Of a stretch of DNA of 9,910 bases, positions 5,763-9,910 are shown in pieces. The DNA lies in assembly GCA_035456985.1 (NCBI GenBank), contig DATICE010000145.1:1-9910 (forward strand), given 5' to 3'. Made by a program: the position numbers and the translations under genes. The notes beneath the pieces are model-generated. The model was not told where the DNA came from. It did not search any database and saw only the letters and a program-made list of their open reading frames with translations. Position 1 is the first letter of the stretch; every line of letters begins with the position of its first letter. This DNA comes from SG8-41 sp035456985 (GTDB taxonomy: Bacteria > Pseudomonadota > Gammaproteobacteria > Burkholderiales > SG8-41).

Positions 5763-6462
5763 AGCACGCGGAATTGATCATTTTGGCGATTTCGCCGGGC
5801 GCCGAAAAGACGATCGAGGCGCGGTCGCCCTGCATGCCGGCGCCGACGATGACCGGCTTGCCGGGGGCCGGCCCGGTGATGCTCGTGTCAGTCTTCAGAC
5901 GCAGGTTGAACTCCCAGATCCTGTGCAGCTTCCCGTCCCCGGTGGTCACGAAGTAGGTGTCGCCGCAGTGCCGGACCGCTTTCACGATCCCGGTTGGTGG
6001 CGCTTTCTTAAGGTCCGGCAGGCGCGGCCCCGCCCGCCGCGCGGCGGGAGTTGAATCGGCTACCTTGAGATATTGGATGAGATCCCTCCGGAGCTTCTCG
6101 TCCTTGAGGCCGGAAAACGTCATCACGTTACCCGGGATAAAGCCGGCCGGTGCGCGGAGCCAGGCATCGAGCGTCGTGTCGTCCCACACGACGCCCGACT
6201 TTTGCAGGGCGTCCGAATAGCGCTGGAAGCCAGCCACCGTCCCGGCCTTGCGGCCGAAGAGATTCGCGAGGCTCGGGCCGGTGAAGTGCCGCTCCGGCTC
6301 GAGCGAGTGACAGGCGACGCACGCCTGAAACGCCTTGGCGCCCCGCGGCTCACCGCTTTGCGCGTGCGCCGCTGTCACGCCGCCGGTGACGGCGAGAACC
6401 AGCACGCAATGCAACCCGATGCGCCGATTTCTACGCGTTCTGCAGTTCGGAATGACTCGCAT
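5761..6462 (-). CDS. Periplasmic class I cytochrome c with a C-terminal extension
   Basis: A 233-residue exported protein. Residues 1-34 are a signal peptide (cleavage near AHA/QS). Residues 40-135 are a class I c-type cytochrome: heme-binding CVACH at 48-52, the TGPSLANLFGRKAG segment, and the axial Met114 in NVMTFSGL, as in mitochondrial-type cytochromes c. Residues 140-155 are a Pro/Ala-rich linker. Residues 157-233 form a separate beta-rich domain I cannot name, with Cys166 (RHCGDTY) and the C-terminal Cys233. The cytochrome is expected to carry electrons in the periplasm. The start at 6462 is set by GGAGG four bases upstream; a longer reading from 6492 is less likely. It follows a small exported Cys-containing protein (68 bp gap) and precedes the propeller gene by 8 bp, which suggests one transcription unit. 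Confidence 0.87.
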   Translation of the reverse strand: MRVIPNCRTRRNRRIGLHCVLVLAVTGGVTAAHAQSGEPRGAKAFQACVACHSLEPERHFTGPSLANLFGRKAGTVAGFQRYSDALQKSGVVWDDTTLDAWLRAPAGFIPGNVMTFSGLKDEKLRRDLIQYLKVADSTPAARRAGPRLPDLKKAPPTGIVKAVRHCGDTYFVTTGDGKLHRIWEFNLRLKTDTSITGPAPGKPVIVGAGMQGDRASIVFSAPGEIAKMINSAC

Positions 6463-6466
6463 AATT

Positions 6467-6471
6467 CCTCC
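6467..6471 (-). promoter_or_regulatory. Ribosome binding site of the cytochrome c gene
   Basis: GGAGG on the minus strand, four bases before the ATG at 6462. It favours this start over the in-frame ATG at 6492. Confidence 0.75.
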
Positions 6472-6530
6472 ACGTCGAAAAATTGTTCCCATGGCGGCTG
6501 CAATGGCCGCGGCAACGCGACGCGAAGGGT

Positions 6531-6917
6531 CTAGTTACGCAGACAGCAGTGAAGGATGGCTAGAGGAGGGGCCTCGACCCGGAGCAGCAGCGCTTCGGCT
6601 GGGAGCATCAAGTCCGCAAACACCACGATACGGTCAGCGCGGTTCGCGACCGCGGGCAGATCAGTTGCGGCGAAGACCGCCGCGCTCGAGGGCATGGACG
6701 CGGTGACCTGCGACTGGCAATTCGCCTGGCAGTCATTCATTCGGTAAGTCGTGTCGGATTGCCGTTCCGGATCGTGGCAAGACCCCTGCAGGGTGACGCG
6801 GTCCGACTGCGGGATGCTGGCGGGCCGGGCGTACACGACGTTCGCGCTCTGGCATGCTAAGAACACCACGGCGGCGGCGACTGCCACGAACCGGCGCAAC
6901 GATCTGGATCGAACCAT
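6531..6917 (-). CDS. Small exported Cys-containing protein of unknown function
   Basis: About 128 residues. An Arg-rich n-region and a hydrophobic stretch (RFVAVAAAVVFLACQS) are followed by a plausible signal peptidase site at VYA/RPA (about residue 30). The mature part has scattered cysteines in SCHDPE, MNDCQANCQS and the C-terminal ILHCCLRN. A second hydrophobic, Leu/Ala-rich segment precedes the end. I do not recognise a domain. Small proteins of this build (signal peptide, CxxxC, C-terminal PPLAILxC) often sit near cytochrome or copper genes in proteobacteria and are usually annotated as hypothetical. That comparison is from memory and weak. The start at 6917 is chosen for the signal peptide; no good ribosome binding site is visible. 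It lies 40 bp after the cupin gene and 68 bp before the cytochrome c gene on the same strand. Confidence 0.65.
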   Translation of the reverse strand: MVRSRSLRRFVAVAAAVVFLACQSANVVYARPASIPQSDRVTLQGSCHDPERQSDTTYRMNDCQANCQSQVTASMPSSAAVFAATDLPAVANRADRIVVFADLMLPAEALLLRVEAPPLAILHCCLRN

Positions 6918-6957
6918 GGCCACGACAGCTGAGCCGGTACCGCTAGCCGACCATCGC

Positions 6958-7515
6958 CTACGGACGGGCCGCGGTAGCACCGAGCCGCTCGTTTGCTTCC
7001 TCGAACGCGCGCATCGTGGCCTCGACGTCGTACGGAATTTCCTCGAAGGTCATTGGATTCCATTCGCTGCGCGGCGTTGCGAAGAAATCACCGCCATAGA
7101 CGTGAATGGCAGCGGTGATCCGGTCCAGGGGATTCGTGACCGCGTGGATGATCGACTTGCCGAGCGGGACCACGTCCTTTGTGTTGAGCTCCTTGGCACC
7201 ATGCCGGGTCAGGCCCTTCTCAGCGCGGCGGTAGAATATGTTCTCTTCGCGGCCCCCGTAGATGCCGATAACAGCCCACATGCGGTGATCGTGCGGCTTG
7301 AACACCATGCGCGGGCCCCAGCACAGGTTGAGGATAGTGAGGTCGTCCGCCTTGTAGATCGTCTCGACGCCCGAGCGCTTCGGCTCTCCAAGCGCGCGCA
7401 CGATCTGTGCGGGATCACTTACCGCCCGCGCTACCAGCTCCCGGATCGCGGCCTGCGCGTTGCCTTCCCCGAGCGCGGCCCGGCATTCCTCGATGAATTG
7501 CTCCTTATCGAACAT
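6958..7515 (-). CDS. Cupin of the thiol-dioxygenase type (cysteine/3-mercaptopropionate dioxygenase-like)
   Basis: A 185-residue cytoplasmic single-domain cupin. The N-terminal helices (1-45) precede a beta-barrel with metal ligands His75 and His77 (PHDHRMWAVIGIYGG) and a third His124 (SIIHAVTN). This is the 3-His iron site of cysteine dioxygenase and 3-mercaptopropionate dioxygenase. HVYGGDF (138-144) matches the Tyr-bearing strand of that family. In characterised enzymes the outer-sphere triad is Ser-x-His-x-Tyr; here it reads Ala136-Ile-His138-Val-Tyr140, so the Ser is missing. The enzyme may oxidise a small thiol to a sulfinate, but the substrate is inferred. The start at 7515 is set by AGGAGGT upstream; a longer reading from 7539 would swallow this site. 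It follows the ligase alpha subunit by 34 bp on the same strand. Confidence 0.82.
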   Translation of the reverse strand: MFDKEQFIEECRAALGEGNAQAAIRELVARAVSDPAQIVRALGEPKRSGVETIYKADDLTILNLCWGPRMVFKPHDHRMWAVIGIYGGREENIFYRRAEKGLTRHGAKELNTKDVVPLGKSIIHAVTNPLDRITAAIHVYGGDFFATPRSEWNPMTFEEIPYDVEATMRAFEEANERLGATAARP

Positions 7516-7521
7516 GGGCGC

Positions 7522-7528
7522 ACCTCCT
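7522..7528 (-). promoter_or_regulatory. Ribosome binding site of the cupin gene
   Basis: AGGAGGT on the minus strand, six bases before the ATG at 7515. It is near-perfect and rules out the in-frame ATG at 7539 as the main start. Confidence 0.8.
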
Positions 7529-7549
7529 GCTTGACCCACTACGCCTATT

Positions 7550-8422
7550 CTAGCTCCCGAGCCGGGCCTTCAGCGCAGCCCCCACATCGGAAGGCGTATC
7601 GACCACGGTGACCCCCGCGGCTTCGAGGGCCGAGCGCTTCGAGGCGTAGGAGCCTTTGTTGCCCATGACGATCGCGCCGGCGTGGCCCATCTTCTTCCCC
7701 TCGGGTGCGGCGCCACCGGCGATGAAGGCGATCACCGGCTTCGTCATGGTCTTCGCATATTCGGCCGCTTCCTCCTCCATCGACCCGCCGATCTCGCCCA
7801 CCATGACGACGGCCTCGGTGCCGGGGAAATGGTCGAGGGCGGCAAGCGCATCGCGCGTGGTGGTGCCGATGATCGGGTCCCCCCCGATGCCGAGGAAAGC
7901 CGATTCGCCGTAGCCCGCCTGCACGACGTTGAGACAGAACAGCACTCCCAGGCTGCCGCTGCGGGAGACCACGCCGATCGAGCCCTTCCGGAAGATGCGC
8001 TCGTTGAAGGCGGGCATGAAGCCGGCGAAGCATTCGCCGGGCGTGACGGCGCCGGCGGTATTGGGTCCGAGGATCCACGCGGAGCGCTCGTTCGCCGCGG
8101 CGACGAAGTACATCACGTCCTGCACCGGGATGTGCTCGGTCAGCACGACGAGGCCCCTCGCGCCGGCCCCGATCGCGTCCAGGGCGGCTTCCTTCACCAT
8201 GAGCGGCGGGATGAACAAAACCGCGACGTCGAAGGCGGCGCGCTTCATCGCGTCCCGGGCCGTGGCGAAGACCGGGACGTTGCAATGAGTCGTGCCCGCC
8301 TTGCTCGGGTTGGTGCCGCCGATGACGCGGGTGCCGTAGGCCTGCATGCGTTCGGTCCAGAACGTGCCCTGCTTGCCGGTGATGCCCATCACCAGCACGC
8401 GATCGGCTCGGCGCACGATCAT
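7550..8422 (-). CDS. SucD-type acyl-CoA ligase (ADP-forming), alpha subunit
   Basis: A 290-residue alpha subunit of the succinyl-CoA synthetase superfamily, close to E. coli SucD in length. The Rossmann CoA-binding part has GITGKQGTF (13-21), GGTNPSKAGTTH and GPNTAGAVTPGE. The phosphohistidine loop is MGHAGAI with His247, matching the catalytic His of SucD, so ATP- or GTP-coupled catalysis is expected. Two segments differ from housekeeping SucD: SRSGTLTYE is replaced by SRSGSLGVL (153-161), and the region around FMPAFNERIFRKGS (135-148) is longer and unlike SucD. The start overlaps the beta subunit's stop (ATGA), as in other sucCD pairs. No other TCA-cycle gene is adjacent; an acylating aldehyde dehydrogenase and a thiol-dioxygenase-like cupin are. 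The acid substrate may therefore be something other than succinate, such as a sulfonated or sulfinated acid or malate (inference). Confidence 0.87.
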   Translation of the reverse strand: MIVRRADRVLVMGITGKQGTFWTERMQAYGTRVIGGTNPSKAGTTHCNVPVFATARDAMKRAAFDVAVLFIPPLMVKEAALDAIGAGARGLVVLTEHIPVQDVMYFVAAANERSAWILGPNTAGAVTPGECFAGFMPAFNERIFRKGSIGVVSRSGSLGVLFCLNVVQAGYGESAFLGIGGDPIIGTTTRDALAALDHFPGTEAVVMVGEIGGSMEEEAAEYAKTMTKPVIAFIAGGAAPEGKKMGHAGAIVMGNKGSYASKRSALEAAGVTVVDTPSDVGAALKARLGS

Positions 8423-9543
8423 CGCGCCGCCTCGACTGCTTTCCTGCAGGCGTCGTTCATGGTCGGAAGCGGCGTGACGCCCAGGCGCTCCTTCAACAAC
8501 CTGATCGCTTCCTCGTCGCCGGTGCCGTGCACCGAGAAGAAAATCGGCAGCCGTGGCTTCAAGGCCTCGATCGCGTCAATGACGCCCTGGGTCATCACGT
8601 CGGTCCGTGCGAAGGCGCCGCAGAAATTGATGACCAGGCTCCGGATGCCAGGCTTCGACAGGAGCAGCTCGAGCGCCGGCTGCGCTTGGGTGTAGGCCTC
8701 GCCGCCGATCTCGAGAAAGTTCGCGGGACGCCCGCCGTAGTGGCGGATCACGTCCATCGTCGTCATGGTGAGCCCGGCGCCGTTGGCGAGCACCCCGACG
8801 TCGCCATCGAGGTCGATGTACTTGAGCCCGGCGGCCTTGGCGCTCGCTTCCAGGCCGGTCAGATTGTCGGGAGTGCCCGCGCGCGCGATGTCGGGCCGGC
8901 GGACGATGGCGCCGTCGTCCATCACGAACTTGCAGTCGAGTGCGACGACGCGGCCGTCCCGCGCGACGATCAGCGGATTGATTTCAAGGAGCTCGGCGTC
9001 GAAGGCCGCGTAGGCCCCGTAGAGATTGACGAGCGCATCCGCGACCGCGGCTTCGGCCGCGCCGAGGCCCGCGCCCTGGACCAGCGCCGCGGCATCCGCG
9101 CGCGAAAAGCCGCGGCGGATGTCGACGGGGCGGCGCTGCACCTTCCCGGGCGCAGTTGCCGCCACCTCCTCGATGTCCATGCCGCCCTCGGTCGAAAACA
9201 TGACCAGCGGGCCCTTGCTCGAGGCGTCATTCAGCACCGCGGCATAGAGCTCGCGCGCGATCGGCAGTTGTTCTTCGATGAGCACCTGGTCGACCCGGTG
9301 GCCGGCGATCTCCATGCCGATGATCGCCGCGGCGTGGGTCCGAACCTCGTCCGGCGTCGCGGCGAGCTTGATCCCTCCGGCCTTGCCGCGCTTGCCGGCC
9401 GGCACCTGCGCCTTGACGACGGCGGCGCCGATTCCCGAGGCCACCGTCGCGGCTTCGCCGGGCGTCCGCGCGAGCTCGCCGCGCGGCACGGCGATGCCGT
9501 GCCGCGCCAGGAGCAGCTTGGCCACGCGTTCCTCGAAGTTCAT
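8419..9543 (-). CDS. SucC-type acyl-CoA ligase (ADP-forming), ATP-grasp beta subunit
   Basis: A 374-residue beta subunit of the succinyl-CoA synthetase superfamily (E. coli SucC has 388). The ATP-grasp domain shows VKAQVPAGKRGKAGGIK (43-59) and the Mg-binding ELLEINPL (184-191). The C-terminal flavodoxin-like domain begins at LDGDVGVLANGAGLTM (245-260), followed by NFLEIGGEA (275-283). The loop NIFGGIVRCD of SucC is replaced by NFCGAFARTD (306-315), and the RxEGTN loop by SVHGTGDEE (337-345). These lie near the expected substrate/phosphate site, which suggests a paralogue with another acid substrate. The gene starts 14 bp after the stop of the acylating aldehyde dehydrogenase and overlaps the alpha subunit by 4 bp (ATGA), so the three look like one operon. 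Catalysis of acid + CoA + ATP to acyl-CoA + ADP + Pi, or the reverse, is expected from the family. Confidence 0.87.
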   Translation of the reverse strand: MNFEERVAKLLLARHGIAVPRGELARTPGEAATVASGIGAAVVKAQVPAGKRGKAGGIKLAATPDEVRTHAAAIIGMEIAGHRVDQVLIEEQLPIARELYAAVLNDASSKGPLVMFSTEGGMDIEEVAATAPGKVQRRPVDIRRGFSRADAAALVQGAGLGAAEAAVADALVNLYGAYAAFDAELLEINPLIVARDGRVVALDCKFVMDDGAIVRRPDIARAGTPDNLTGLEASAKAAGLKYIDLDGDVGVLANGAGLTMTTMDVIRHYGGRPANFLEIGGEAYTQAQPALELLLSKPGIRSLVINFCGAFARTDVMTQGVIDAIEALKPRLPIFFSVHGTGDEEAIRLLKERLGVTPLPTMNDACRKAVEAAR

Positions 9544-9557
9544 GGATCGCCGTCCGG

Positions 9558-9910
9558 CTACTTTCCGTATTTCTTCCAGTACGCGCCGAACAGGTCTTCC
9601 ACGGAGGGCTTGTTCTCGGGGATCGTGCGGATGATGCGGGTGATATTCATGAAATGCTTGTAGTTGAGATTGTCCGAGAAGCTGTTGCCGCCCCAGGTGC
9701 CGCAGCCCATGGAGAGCGAGAACGGCATGCCGTTGTCGAAACTGCCGCCGGTGGCGAACGTATGCGCCTGCTTCACGATCACGCGCGCCACGGTGAGTTC
9801 GTGCGCGAGGCGGCGCACGTGGGCCTCGTTCTCGGTGTAGATGCCGCAGGAGTGGCCGTCGCCGAGATAATCGTAGATGCCGCGCATGATGCTGAAGGCG
9901 TGACCGAAGT
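9558..9910 (-). CDS. CoA-acylating aldehyde dehydrogenase, sulfoacetaldehyde dehydrogenase (SauS)-like, C-terminal part
   Basis: The reading frame is open to the right edge, and the visible part is the last 117 codons or so. It begins FGHAFSIMRGIYDYLGDGHSCGIYT. The GHSCGIYT motif is typical of the C-terminal lobe of CoA-acylating aldehyde dehydrogenases (EutE/AdhE type). The following QAHTFATGG, SMGCGTWGGN, NLNYKHFMNITRI and SVEDLFGAYWKKYGK segments resemble, from memory, the sulfoacetaldehyde dehydrogenase (SauS) group. The catalytic Cys and the NAD-binding part lie outside the window. The enzyme would convert an aldehyde, CoA and NAD(P)+ to an acyl-CoA. Its stop is 14 bp before the SucC-type gene, so its acyl-CoA product could be the substrate of the ligase. 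Sulfoacetaldehyde is the favoured substrate, but other small aldehydes cannot be excluded. Confidence 0.8.
   Translation of the reverse strand, partial: FGHAFSIMRGIYDYLGDGHSCGIYTENEAHVRRLAHELTVARVIVKQAHTFATGGSFDNGMPFSLSMGCGTWGGNSFSDNLNYKHFMNITRIIRTIPENKPSVEDLFGAYWKKYGK

Noticed and set aside
7545..8285. Minus-strand open frame (246 codons) inside the SucD-type gene in another frame
   Set aside because: Arg/Gly/His-rich shadow; the SucD frame carries all conserved motifs.
7682..8695. Plus-strand open frame (337 codons) across the SucD/SucC-type genes
   Set aside because: Antisense to two genes with clear motifs; composition is low-complexity and no domain is recognisable.
8527..9663. Long plus-strand open frame (378 codons) opposite the SucC-type gene
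   Set aside because: Antisense shadow of a well-supported gene in GC-rich DNA; its translation is Arg/Asp/His-rich with no family motif.

Overview
The window is GC-rich (roughly two thirds G+C by eye), densely coded, and has short intergenic gaps, many 4-bp ATGA/GTGA gene overlaps and several GTG starts. Together with the protein families present (YceI/cytochrome b561 pair, CcdA- and VTT-family membrane proteins, SauS-like acylating dehydrogenase), this suggests a proteobacterial chromosome, most likely a betaproteobacterium. The taxonomic placement is inference. I see no tRNA, rRNA, CRISPR, transposase or phage gene.

Layout, read mostly on the minus strand from right to left. (1) 9910-6958: a carbon/organosulfur-looking cluster. 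It holds the C-terminal part of a CoA-acylating aldehyde dehydrogenase that resembles sulfoacetaldehyde dehydrogenase, a divergent pair of ADP-forming acyl-CoA ligase subunits (SucC-type beta, SucD-type alpha), and a cupin of the thiol-dioxygenase type. (2) 6917-4200: an exported small Cys-containing protein of unknown function, a c-type cytochrome with an unusual C-terminal domain, an exported Asp-box beta-propeller protein, and a METTL7-like SAM methyltransferase. All are on the same strand with gaps of at most about 70 bp. (3) 4105-4199: a short convergent intergenic stretch with no clear gene or terminator. (4) 4104-2191: a YceI-like lipoprotein on the plus strand, divergent from a minus-strand cytochrome b561 and YceI pair. 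The two divergent start regions abut or overlap. (5) 2114-73: a compact metal-responsive operon. A MerR-type regulator is followed by a small HMA metallochaperone, a CcdA-like membrane protein and a VTT (TVP38/TMEM64) membrane protein, with a 4-bp overlap at every junction. It is driven from a long-spacer MerR-family promoter (2083-2114).

How the genes may work together. The right-hand cluster looks able to interconvert an aldehyde, its acyl-CoA and the free acid with ATP/ADP coupling. Neighbouring thiol-dioxygenase and thiol-methyltransferase-like genes hint at sulfur-containing substrates. The middle genes look like a periplasmic electron-transfer set. The left operon looks like a soft-metal sensing and handling unit (Hg, Cd, Pb or Zn) that lacks the usual MerT, MerA or P-type ATPase inside the window. 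The next gene may begin at position 17 and run off the left edge. The two most promising undescribed items are this regulator-HMA-CcdA-VTT operon and the dehydrogenase/ligase/cupin cluster.
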